From assembly GCF_902167145.1 (NCBI RefSeq), contig NC_050098.1:32916501-32980500 (forward strand): a stretch of 64,000 bases of DNA. Direction: 5' to 3'. The DNA is from Zea mays. Taxonomy: Eukaryota; Streptophyta; Magnoliopsida; Poales; Poaceae. The notes beneath the pieces were generated by a model. The model searched no databases, was not told the DNA's origin, and saw nothing but the letters and a program-made list of their open reading frames with translations. How positions within the stretch are numbered: the first letter of the stretch is position 1; every line of letters starts with the position of its first letter. Positions 1-9,754 of this stretch are shown here, in pieces. The position numbers and the translations under genes were made by a program.

Positions 1-2076
1 GTAGCCGAGCAGATCAGCACCAGAGATCTAGTCGAAGAATATCTGGCCTATAAAGTGTTCCCTACGCTGAGTGAATGGAATATGCCAAAGCTAAAGGGAA
101 CAAAGGAAAAGAATGAACTTGTGCGACTGCCTTATCGGTTCAAATTTGAGAAACAGTTCAAAGGGCCATGCTAAGAATGGTTAGAAATGATAGAAACTAT
201 GTGCAACAAAATTTTCGGTAATTACACTAAGAAAGAAGATCAGCTGATGACTGCGACCTTTGGCACCCGACCAAAACGAAGGTTGAATCGGGTGATGGAT
301 GCCTTGAACTTTGAATATCCTGACAATGAGCGATTGAACAAGGGTGCCAAAGGGCAAAAGAGAAAAATGATTGTTAGTGTTCTGAGCAGACAAGCTGCTA
401 GAATAGTGAAAGAAGATGAGGAATCTCTGAAAAAGAAAAACTCCAGCCCTGAGCCGAAGGTGGCTGCTCTGAAGAAGAGAAAGGTTGCGGCTCTGAAGCC
501 AAAAACAATCGAGATAGAGGAAGAGACTCCTTCAACACCTTCTGCTGCTGACGTAGAAGAAATTCTAAAGGTAATGACCGAATCCTTACCTATCAAGCTA
601 CGAAGCTTTTACAGAAGAAGGAGGAGCCTTCGGCAGCCAAGAAGTCTGCTGGACCAAAAAGGCGGAGGATTATTACTGTAATTGAAGCAATTGAAGAAAC
701 GCCACCGGCGGCCTCAGTGTCAAAAATAACGACGTCTGCTGAAGCTGCTCCCACCGAAGCTGCAACTGCCGAAGTTACAATGGCCGAAGCCACAAATCTG
801 GAGAGCACATTATCTGATATTGATAAAATACTCTTGGATATGGCCGCAGAAGAAGCTGTTGCAGCTGCTGAAGAAACCCTGGCCACAGTGTCTGGAAAAG
901 GGAAGGAGATCGCCAAAGATATTTCAAAGGAAAAGGACTTCAATTTTCAAAATTTAATTGGTCAAGAGTTATCTAAGGCTGAGAAAGAGGAGCTGCAGGA
1001 TTACGCTATATCCTGTGGCTACAAACCAGGAGCGTTGCTCTTCGGCGGCATTAACGAAGAAAGCTTAGGATGCATCCGAGACCGAACTGGAGCGAAGATT
1101 ATCAGCACTTTGTCGAAGAGTGTTGGTTTCCCGAAGCTTGAGGCTGACATCAGCCGCTACCGACGGCTGCATATCGTTAGTAGTTTATTCTATTCTAATT
1201 TCAAGGTAAAATTTTTTTCTTCGACTTTTCATTGTTTTTACGACGAAGGTGTGTTCTGATGAAGGTTGTTTTGTACAGAGTATGCTACTAAGTAAAGCCT
1301 TGAGGATGCAACAGGACCTCAAAGATAAAAACATGAGGTTATAATTGAAGGCTTAGAGAGCAAAATAAAAGACAATGAAAGCTGCTCTTGAAAAGAAAGA
1401 TTTTAAACTTCAAACAATGGAGGGTTCACTAGCAAAAGCCCAAGTCGAAATTGCCAGATTAAACAGTGAACTCCTCACAAAGTCAAAAAGCTTCGAACAA
1501 GAAAAGAAGAATTTTGATGCAAAGTTTGAAGCTGAAGTCAAAAAGAGTTCGAATTTGCAGAAATCATTGAAGGAGCTTCAGGATAAATGTCTAGACTTCG
1601 GCAACCGGTGCGTGCAACTGCTGAAGCAGGTCTTCAATTCCGTTGGAGCCAGTTCTAAAAAATTTGAACCTTCAGTTGAAAACCTGCCAGATACCTTCGA
1701 ACACATTGAGGGCGAAGTTGATGCCCTTGACGAAGTTATACCTGAGCACGATGACTTCTGTGCCCTGCTAGCTTCTCGGGGCACAGCTGTTGCTTTCATG
1801 AAGACTGGTTGCACGCACGGGAAGATCGTGAGCAGACCAAACTTCAGCCTGTCACCAGCGGATTTAACTGACATGCCTAGTCTAGCCCGAAGCATTGGAA
1901 ATAGATTCATAACTCAAATCTGGACGAAGGGTGGGCGACACTTAGCTGGTGACGAAGCTCGAAGTCATCTCAAGCCGGTAATACACTTGTACCTTATTGC
2001 TTACCTTGTCCTTGAGATTTGTATTTACCTTACACTGCTTTGTTATGTACAGGATGTCGAAGCCGAAGAGCAATGA
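1..2076 (+). pseudogene. E1 antisense spliced gene, 3' part, decayed
   Basis: This is the 3' two thirds of the plus-strand gene carried by E1-E3. The window opens inside exon 1. The frame at base 1 aligns with the E2 product after its gypsy-type transposon-like region, then meets TAA at 172-174, which is sense in E2 and E3. The frame continues from 187 to 681, and the next matching segment is in another frame (717-1205). Intron 1 is probably 1206-1278 and intron 2 about 1978-2052, both GT-AG and at the same places as in E2 and E3. Exon 2 encodes a Lys/Glu-rich coiled coil (clearest from 1375) with additional stops near 1340-1360. The final exon starts near 2053. The gene is homologous but more diverged than E2 versus E3. 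Its function is unknown. Confidence 0.75.
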
Positions 2077-2510
2077 TCCGAAGCTTGACAGATAATGATG
2101 AAATGATGAAGCTGAAGACACTGCTGTGAAAAAGCTCTAGAGAAATTTTTGAATTAACCTTGTAAAAGATACTGTAATTTAGGAATCAAACATTACTCTG
2201 TAAATTTGTCCATACCTTGTAATATATTTTTACCTTTCCATCCATATATGAACTGCTTTGATGTGGACGAAACTTGTATTTTTTGAGCCAAAGGCAAAAA
2301 ACACCTTCCCTTCTTTTCGTACACAACGAAGCATAAATTTGCTTCTTTTGTACTCATCGAAGCCTTGTCATTAGAGCCGAAGCACCTGTCTGTACACTAT
2401 GATATGATGATGATCCTACGAATGTCTAAATGAATGTGTATGAATGCAATGAATGATGTGATGTAATGTGCAAATGAATGTCCAATCACACGCTTACGAA
2501 GCCATACCCA
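2077..2510. other. E1 spacer downstream of antisense gene
   Basis: AT-rich spacer with no supported gene. It contains the 17-base word AAAAAACACCTTCCCTT at 2296-2312, which recurs downstream of the same gene in E2 and E3 and also upstream of it in both. A run of ATGATG/ATGAATG-like repeats lies at 2400-2480. Confidence 0.6.
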
Positions 2511-2830
2511 GACTCTGCATCCCCTTAGGAACGACTTTGGAGTCTTCTTCACCGTTTATTTTTTGGTGTTCACCGTTGACTTTTCGGTGTAAGTTCTGCA
2601 TCCCCTTAGGAACATCTTTGGAACTTCTTCGCCTTCTATTTCGGCGGTATAAGTTCTGCATCCCCTTAGGAACGTCTTTTAAACTTCTTCGCCTTATATT
2701 TCGGTGGTATTTGGCTCTGCATTCCCTTAGGAACGACTTTTGAGCAGAAAACTTACGTTGCGCTCCCTTGGGAACGACTTTTTGTAGCTTTGTCATGCTC
2801 TGCATCCCCTTAGGGACAACTTTTGAGCTT
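2511..2830. repeat. E1 hairpin-rich short tandem repeats between convergent genes
   Basis: The phrase TCTGCATCCCCTTAGGAAC and degraded copies recur at about 2514, 2595, 2655, 2716 and 2799, roughly 60 bases apart in the middle. The units are separated by small inverted repeats of the type CACCG...CGGTG and GCC...GGC. Equivalent arrays occupy 13351-13730 in E2 and 37020-37330 in E3, always between the 3' ends of the plus-strand gene and the minus-strand gag or pol. A role in 3' end formation is only an inference. Confidence 0.7.
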
Positions 2831-3030
2831 CTCCCTATTTTTTTCTCTCTCTGCACTTGATGGTGCATGCTCAGATTTTACATTTTACATTCTTTTTGGG
2901 GGTTTTTGCTCTCGCAGAGCTGAATAAAAAAAATAAAAATTACAAGCTATGGCCCCATTAAAAATCTTTCTCCCCCTTTGGAAAGGAAAAGGGTGCCATA
3001 GGAAAAAAAATGAAAAAAGATTACATCAAA

Positions 3031-4185
3031 TTACACATAATATCGTCGAAGCTCATCCGCATTCCAAGATCTAGGAATGTCGTTGCCGTCCATGTCCTTC
3101 AATCTGTAAGAACCGGGCCTTGACGAAGATACCACCAGAAAAGGTCCTTCCCACTTCAGCTGTAGTTTGCCTATTGTGTCCGGATTAGCCACTCTCCGAA
3201 GCACCAAATGCCCTGGCTTAATATTTTTCAACCGAACTTTTCTATCGCGCCATTTTATTGTTTTGGCTTTATATTTATTTATATTCTCCACAGCCTGAAG
3301 TCTGGTCCCTTCTATAGTATCTTTTGCCACGCGATAATCAGCTTCATCTTCTGCCGAAGCTAATGTTCTTATTGACCCAGATTTAGCTTCTTCTAGGGTT
3401 ATAGCTTCGTCGCCAAATAATAATTTGAACGGTGTAAAACTTGTTGATCTTGATATGGTTGTATTGTGGCTCCACACCACTTTAATCAACTCATCTGGCC
3501 ACTTTCCTCTGGGCTGATTGAAGATTAGCTTCATTATTCCCGTCATTATAATGTCATTTGCTCTTTCGACCAGCCCATTTGACTCTGGGTGCCTAACTGA
3601 TGCAAAATGAATCTTCGAGCCAATCTGATCACAAAAATCCTTGAAAGTTTCGGCATCAAACTGTGTTCCATTGTCCACAGTTATAGCCTTCGGCACGCCG
3701 AAGCGATAAACAATATTCTGCCAGAAGAATTTCTGGACTGTAACCGAAGTTATTATTGCTAAAGGCTTCGCTTCAATCCACTTAGAAAAATATTCTACAA
3801 CCACCACAACATATCTCAAATTGCCTTGCGCTGGTGGAAGTGGGCCTAGCAAATCCAGGCCCCATCTTTGCAACGGCCAGGTGGGCTATATTAACTGAGT
3901 GAGAGATGAAGGTTGTTTCTGGTCTCTTGCATATTTTTGACAATTTTCACACTTTTGAACTAACTCTGCTGCATCCGAAGCTGCCTTCGGCCAGTAGAAT
4001 CCTTGTCTAAACACTTTTCCCAGCAATGGCCTAGACCCAATATGAGATCCACACAGACCTGCATGTATCTCCTTCATTAATTCAACACCTTCAGCTCTCG
4101 ATAAACACTTGAGAAGTGGGGAACAGACTCCATGTTTATATAATTCCTCTTCTATTATCACATACGGTCTTGTCCTTGCCTCCAT
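3031..4185 (-). pseudogene. pol: E1 integrase segment of pol
   Basis: C-terminal part of Pol. Integrase joins cDNA ends to target DNA. Coding from 4185 downward contains the zinc-binding part (H...H, then CENCQ giving the C-x2-C pair) and then the catalytic core: WGLDLLGP with the first Asp, TVDNGTQF with the second, and NGLVERAN with the Glu. The C-terminal segment contains the WEGPF motif usual for Gypsy integrases and ends at 3031. A TAG at 3886-3888 splits the zinc region from the core; the context suggests CAG to TAG. The frame equals that of the RT and protease segments but differs from RNase H, so indels separate them. Confidence 0.9.
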
Positions 4186-4319
4186 CCTTTTATTATAAGC
4201 TTCGTCATCTGAAAGGCAATTACCTTAGAGGAAAGATATAATTTCAGTCCTCTAATCTTCACTATGTAATGAAGAAATGGCAAGCACTGCTCTCTCCATG
4301 AGTTCAACCGAAGGTGCCT

Positions 4320-5003
4320 TTATTGTTTCAAAAATACTTCCGAAGGTAGAGGAAGCCCCTGAGCTGCTGATTTGGCTAGCAGATCTGCATGCTCATTTGC
4401 ACCCCTTGGAATATTCTTGATAGAAAAACCTTCGAAAGAAGCCTCCAACCTTCGAACTGTATCCAGATATTTTTCAAGCTTTGGATCTCTTGCCTTGCTA
4501 CTTTTGTCTACATGGCCGAAAATGACTTGAGAATCAGTTTTTAGGATGGCCCTTCTTATTCTCATTGCCCTTAATTTTCGAAGCCCCAACAGAAGTGCTT
4601 CGTACTCAGCAATATTATTTGTGCAACTAAAGTCAAGCTTGGCTGCATAACATGTTCTGACTTTCGAAGGTGCCACTAGGACAGCAGCCGCTCCTGCACC
4701 GAAGGTTCCCCAGGATCCATCGCAGAACATCGTCCAAGCTTCGGCGTCTTTGTTTATTTCTTCTTCGTGAGCCCCTGGCGTCCAATCAGCAATGAAGTCT
4801 GCTAACGCCTGGGACTGAATTGAGGATCTATGCACATAGTCAATGGTGAATTCACTAAGTTCTGTAGCCCATTTCCCAATCCTTCCAGTAGCTTCTCTAT
4901 TCCTCATAATGTCCTTCAGAGGCTGCGACGAAGGAACAATTATGCAATATGCTTGAAAATAATGTCGAAGCTTTCTGGAGGCCATTGACACAGCATATAG
5001 CAC
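4320..5003 (-). pseudogene. pol: E1 RNase H segment of pol
   Basis: RNase H removes the RNA strand during reverse transcription. Visible landmarks are FCDGS with the first catalytic Asp, the NNIAEYEALL helix with Glu, LKTDSQ with Asp, and ANEHADLLAKSA near the end. The upstream part (MLYAVSMASRKLRHYF) is the RT connection region. The segment is in a different frame from its neighbours. An extra A in a poly-A run near 5075-5080 and stops near 5013 and 5098 break the link to RT, and the link to integrase (4186-4320) is also frameshifted. Confidence 0.88.
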
Positions 5004-5196
5004 CTTCTCTAATTATGTATAATTTTTCTTTGACAGACTTAGAACTTCAGAGACAAAATACACTGGAGCTTGCTTTTTTGACTTGGCCATCTAGCTTCTC
5101 CTACACAAGTGCCGCACTTACTGCAGAATGCGAAGCTGCAACATATAAGAGCAATGGAGCCCCTGGCAAAGGTGGAGTTAATGTTGTTAAATCAAT

Positions 5197-6234
5197 CTAA
5201 TATTGCTTCAATTCTTCGAAGGCTTTTTGCTGAGCCGGGCCCCATTGAAAGACTTTGGCTGACTTCAGTATTTCAAAGAATGACAAATTTCTTTTTGCTG
5301 ATCTGGATATAAATCTGTTTAATGATGCTAATCTGCCTGCCAGCCGTTGAGCCCCTTTCTTTGTACTTGGCGGTTCCATCCAAAGGATAGCTTCAATCTT
5401 GCTTGGGTTAGCTTCAATTCCCTTCATTGATACTAGACAACCAAGGAACTTGCCCTTCTTTACCCCCAAAACACACTTTTCTGGATTTAACTTCAAACCA
5501 GCTTGCCTGAAATTGGCGAATGTTTCTTGCAAATCAGCAATGTGATTTTCTTGCTTCATGCTTTTAACTATGATATCATCAACATAGGTCAGCACATTCC
5601 TGCCTATTTGAGAATGAAGGACTCTAGCTGTCATTCTGCTGAAACTTCCTCCAGCATTTTTAAGCCCCTCAGGCATCCGAACGTAGCAATATGTACCACT
5701 GGGGGTTATGAAGCTAGTCTTCGGCCCATCTTCCTTCTTCATCCAGATTTGGTGGTAGCCTGAGTAACAATCTAGTAGACTCATGAGCTCTAACGAAGCT
5801 GCTGCATCTACTAGAGAATCTATTCTTGGCAATGGGAACTCATCCTTTGGACAAGCCTTGTTAAGATCTATAAAATTAATGCACATTCTCCATTTACCGT
5901 TGGCCTTCTTCACCATAACAGTGTTGGCTAGCCACTCTGGGTATTTGACCTCTCTGATAACGCCAGCACTAAGAAGCCTCTTCACTTTGTTCCGAGCACC
6001 TTCAGCTTTGTCATCAGACATTTTCTAAAGCCTTTGTTTTCTTGGCCTGAAAGATGGATCCACATTGAGTGAATGCTCAATGACATCTCTGTTGACACCG
6101 CAAAGATCATTGGCTGACCAAGCAAAGACATCTTTGTTGTTGAATAGAAATCTTAGCAAATTCTTTTCCTGCTCTTCAGATAACTCAGACCCCAGCAGTA
6201 CCTTTTGTTCTGCTATATCTTCACATAGAAGCAT
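5197..6234 (-). pseudogene. pol: E1 reverse transcriptase segment of pol
   Basis: RNA-dependent DNA polymerase core of a Gypsy element. Reading down from 6234, a linker containing DVFAWSANDL leads to the RT fingers (WRMCINFIDLNKACPKDEF), the palm (LLDCYSGYHQI), the YVDDIIVK catalytic box with its Asp pair, and the thumb. TAG codons at 6025-6027 and 5197-5199 interrupt an otherwise continuous frame shared with protease and integrase. The catalytic residues survive, so the damage is by nonsense rather than active-site loss. This is an autonomous-type core now inactive in this copy. Confidence 0.92.
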
Positions 6235-6333
6235 AGGCTTCGGCTGATCCGCCGAAGCAACCTTCTCTCTTTTGTATCTATACTGCTCACAGGCTTCGAC
6301 TCCATCTATGTTATGGATTGCCTTTGAATCTGT

Positions 6334-6978
6334 CTAGTTTCCTTCAGCCTTCCTGACAGCTTCTTGACTCCCATGAACAGCAATGTGCCCTTGTTCCGAA
6401 GGTATCTTCATGCATAGATATGCTGAATGAAGTATTGCTTCGAAAGCATTAAGTGTCCCACGATCAATGATTGCATTATAGGGATATTCTATGTCAACAA
6501 TGTCAAAGACAACTTGTTCAGTCCTTGTGTTATGAACAAAGCCGAAGGTCACTGGCATTATGATTTTGCCGAGTGCTACAATCTGCCTTCCTCTGAAGCC
6601 ACATAGAGGATGTGTAGCATCATGAATCTTATCCTCTGGTTCTTGCATCTGTCTGAAGGCCTTAGCAAATATGATATCCGCTGCACTGCCTGTATCAACC
6701 AGAACATTATGGACCAGAAATCCCTTGATGACACAAGATATGACCATAGCATCATTGTGAGGGTAATCTTTGAGCTGAAGGTCCTCCTGGGAGAAGGTGA
6801 TTGGGATGTGGGACCATTTTGACTTGATGAAGGGTCCCTGCACCCCAACATGTTGTACCCTTCTCTGTGCTTCCTTCTTCTGCTTCTTGTTAGCTGGCTC
6901 TGAACCTGAGCCACCTGTTATCGGAAGCACCAGCTTCGTAGCTGTAGATGCTTCGGCTTGGTTGCTGAACGAAGCCAT
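6334..6978 (-). pseudogene. pol: E1 protease / start of pol, no gag upstream
   Basis: Aspartic protease segment, recognised from LVDTGSAADIIF (Asp-Thr-Gly active site) followed by a typical flap and the GTLNAFEAI motif of plant Gypsy proteases. The frame is open back through the primer-binding region into the LTR, but the first ATG is at 6976-6978. That ATG lies 42 bases after the primer region and begins MASFSNQAEAS. There is no capsid or zinc-knuckle region, so this element either lost gag or never encoded it. The segment ends at TAG 6334-6336, beyond which the same frame continues toward RT. Confidence 0.85.
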
Positions 6979-7000
6979 CAGCTCAAAAGTGGAAGTGAGT

Positions 7001-7020
7001 TCACCGGAGGTGGGCGCCAA
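7001..7020 (-). other. E1 primer-binding region
   Basis: On the minus strand, TTGGCGCCCACCTCCGGTGA directly follows the 5' LTR. The 20 bases are identical in E2 (15461-15480) and E3 (39054-39073), so all three would prime from the same tRNA. I cannot name the tRNA with confidence. Confidence 0.75.
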
Positions 7021-7633
7021 TGTTGGGGACTTGTTCTTAAATGCTATGAATTAAGAACAAGGCAACACAAAAATAGGTTAAAGGCTAATGCCCTTCGTCC
7101 TTCGAAACATTATTTCCATAAGGATATAATGATCTTCGGACAAAGGTTATGAAGGACGTACCTTCATCATCACAACATATATCAATGAAAGACGAAGCAT
7201 ATGAAACATGAGAAATAACATGGATAATCATATGACATCATAATATATTTTTCATTATATAATTATGAATGAATGAGAATAACACAGGACTACATTTGTA
7301 CCTTCGGCTTGACAGAAGGTAAGAGTACAAGCATGACACACGAACGAGCACAAATCAGCGTGAACAGTACGGGGGGTACTGTTCATCTATTTATAGGCAC
7401 AGGGCGCAACCAGTGTGAAATTATATTTATACCCTTTACAATCGATTACAATCATAACACAAATTATCATGGGCCGATCTATCTTTTCATCTTTAAGTCG
7501 GTGCATCCCTTCGTCTCAAGGTATGTCGTTATGCCGAAGTTCCCTGGAAGGTAGCTTCGGCGCTATTTCTGTGCTGACCTTCCGAAGGTGTTTCTTCTTA
7601 CAGGACCTTCGGCGACGAAGCAGACCCCCAACA
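7021..7633 (-). repeat. E1 5' LTR (613 bp)
   Basis: Begins TGTTGGGGAC and ends CCCCCAACA on the plus strand. It resembles the 668-670-bp LTRs of E2 and E3 throughout the start, the CCTTCGTCCTTCGAA block, the TATA region and the end, but is more diverged and shorter. A minus-strand TATAAATA (7388-7395, plus-strand TATTTATA) would serve element transcription. Confidence 0.9.
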
Positions 7634-7917
7634 AATCCTCTTAATCACTTCATCCTCTATTTTGGTCATATGTATGTAGTGATTTCTCAGGTCTTGTCCA
7701 TATATTCAAACCAATATAGAGATCATATTATATCCATTTGCATTGTCTCACTGGTTATTTAACCTTGTGTTGAACCATTGTTCAATGATCATTATACACT
7801 ATTCAAGTATGTTAATCATACTGAATTTCCTGCTCAACACTTAGCAAACTTGTTAGACCTTTAAATGTGTTGTTATCCAAATCACCAAAACTCACAAAAG
7901 GGATGAATGCACTTTCA
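7634..7917 (-). mobile_element. Old host element: LTR fragment of a SIRE/Maximus-like Copia
   Basis: The boundary at 7917/7918 reads on the minus strand as a purine tract (CCAAAAAGGGGGAGAT) followed by TGAAAGTGCATTC, which is the 3' LTR start pattern of SIRE/Maximus-clade Copia elements. The Opie/Ji-like element in this window has the same arrangement at 54272/54273. E1 cuts this LTR at 7634. The rest lies left of E1, outside the window. Confidence 0.6.
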
Positions 7918-8779
7918 ATCTCCCCCTTTTTGGTGATTGATGACAACACATTTAAAGCTTACATAAGATTTGATAAATAAGATTTTGAATCCTATGATAT
8001 AGTTTCCCCCCCTAAATATGTGCATTTTAGAAAATACCAATTTTGTACTCAAATGCCAAAAGCACATATTTGGATCACAGTATGGAGATAAATTATATCA
8101 TACTATTCATGGGGTGCAGTGTGTCATAAAATAAATGTGATGCTCATGACATAGTATGCACTCATCAACTTTCTACATCTTATGTTTTTCTAATGACTTC
8201 CCCTTTTGTTAATTATTTCTCCCCTTTTTAAAGTCTTTGTAACACTTAGTTACATAAGACTAAAGGTAAGTTTTAATGCAAAATTTCTCCCCTTTTGTCA
8301 TAAATCTCCAAAAAGGATACAAAGAATATAAAGGGTAGAAATTATGATTAAGCAAGATGGGAACACACTATTATGAAAAGGGTCCTTAGATGGCACAAAG
8401 GTAATGGAGAAGTGACATAAAGTGATGTACCTTTGCATTTTACCTTTTCAAGGGGAGTTCCAAACTTTTGTTGGATTTACAATTCATTTGCAAGCTCTTG
8501 TTGGTATAGTTGTGACATAGGTCCAAGATATTAAATGAAGATTGTCATACTAAATCGAACGTGAAACTTGATACCTGGAGTCTAGATGTCACCTAGCATT
8601 TTTTATCATAACAAGAGGCAACATGAAAATTGCACAAATATGGATTCTACATCTAGTGATCATGTACGAAAAATATCAATTGAAAACCACCGATTGATAC
8701 GATTTGTTAGATAACCAGATCACTAATTGCATATCACACTAAGTTCTCCTCAAGTTTTAGTGCACACATATATGTATTC
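7918..8779 (-). mobile_element. Old host element: internal noncoding segment 1
   Basis: AT-rich with no supported ORF. Purine-tract-like words (TCTCCCCTTTT on plus) recur at about 7918, 8217 and 8286, as in the 3' untranslated part of the Opie/Ji-like element. E2 interrupts it at 8780 with TSD TATTC, and it resumes at 16156. Confidence 0.55.
8775..8779. repeat. Target-site duplication of E2 (TATTC)
   Basis: TATTC immediately left of E2; the matching copy is 16151-16155, immediately right of it. Perfect 5-bp duplication. Confidence 0.9.
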
Positions 8780-9447
8780 TATTGGGGACTTGTCCTTAAA
8801 TGCTATGAATTAAGAACAAGGCAACACAGAAATTGTTAAACGTTAAAGTCCTTCGTCCTTCGAAGCATTACTTCCCTCGGGATATAATGAGTCTTGGACG
8901 AAGGTTATGAAGGACATACCTTCATAAGTACAACAAATAATGAAGAAGGATTCATACAAAGTATGAATAATAACATAAACACTTAAATATCTTTATTAAC
9001 TCATTTCTATTTTTTATTATTATGGAAAAATAGAAATGATAACAAATTACAAATATACCTTCGGCTTGAAAGAAGGCAAAAGTACAAGCGCGACGCAAAA
9101 GCAAATGCCAAGTCAACGTGAACAGTACGAGAGCACTGTTCATCTATTTATAGGCACGGGACACAGCCATGTAAAATTACACTCATGCCCTTTACATTTG
9201 CTAATAATTCTATAGTAATCCATCGGGGCCTAAATAGCCTTTTCCCCTTTAAGTCGGTTTCCTTTTCTACTGTCACGCTGAAGCTCCCATGCGCATAGCT
9301 TCGGCTCTGCGCCATCCTTCGTATTCTTTGTGCTTCTTCATATTGTGGTTATGACCTAAGTCCGAAGGTACCTGTTCATGTATCATACTCCAGAAACATT
9401 GTTAACTCATGTTTTTGAGGACCTTCGGAAGCCGAAGGCCCCCAACA
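8780..9447 (-). repeat. E2 3' LTR (668 bp)
   Basis: Pairs with 15481-16150. Ends CCCCCAACA. The first dinucleotide is mutated to TA. TATA-like TATTTATA (plus) at 9145-9152. Confidence 0.92.
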
Positions 9448-9754
9448 GTAGCCCCTCGCAATATTAATTTGTTAGAATGATAAATTCATATTGCGATATG
9501 GACGAAGGCCTTAAGCCGAAGGTCCGAAAAAACACCTTCCCTTTGCTAGAATAGCAACAGTCAATGACAAGCGGAGCCCTCCCACTTGCAACGCACTAGG
9601 CGTATAAATAAGAACACATCGCGAGCTCATTTGGCACGCTTTTTGCCATCTGCTCTGCCTGCTCAATTTTTAGATCTTGCCTACAAACGCTTTGCCTGGC
9701 TTCTTAGATTTTTTTAGCTTCAGCCTTAAGAGCACATTTTCAACATTTCCAAAG
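9448..9754 (+). promoter_or_regulatory. E2 promoter and leader of the antisense gene
   Basis: The region lies between the 3' LTR and the plus-strand ATG. It holds the purine tract (9448-9460), the word AAAAAACACCTTCCCTT (9527-9543) and a TATA box TATAAATA at 9603-9610, 145 bases before the ATG at 9755. E3 conserves this layout (TATA 19009-19016, ATG 19157). The TATA lies outside the LTR and points opposite to the element's own transcription. Confidence 0.72.

Larger units (their letters stand above)
1..7633 (-). mobile_element. E1: Gypsy LTR retrotransposon, pol-only, left end outside window
   Basis: The element is read on the minus strand from its 5' LTR (7021-7633) through the primer-binding region (7001-7020), protease, RT, RNase H and integrase (6978 down to 3031). 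A spliced gene on the plus strand occupies 1-2076. No gag lies between the primer site and protease: the first in-frame ATG is 42 bases past the primer region and opens directly into the protease segment. The 3' LTR and left target duplication fall before base 1. Right flanking bases are AATCC (7634-7638). LTR start, primer region and antisense gene are shared with E2 and E3, so they form one family. I suspect the maize xilon-diguus group from memory of its divided gag/pol content. Confidence 0.9.

Noticed and set aside
6334..7020. Protease ORF starting exactly at the LTR border
   Set aside because: The codon at 7018-7020 is TTG, not ATG; the frame is merely open there and the first ATG is at 6976-6978.
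7918..8779. Assignment of the old host to a named maize Copia family
   Set aside because: Only one LTR edge and noncoding sequence are present, so a family name cannot be supported without a search.
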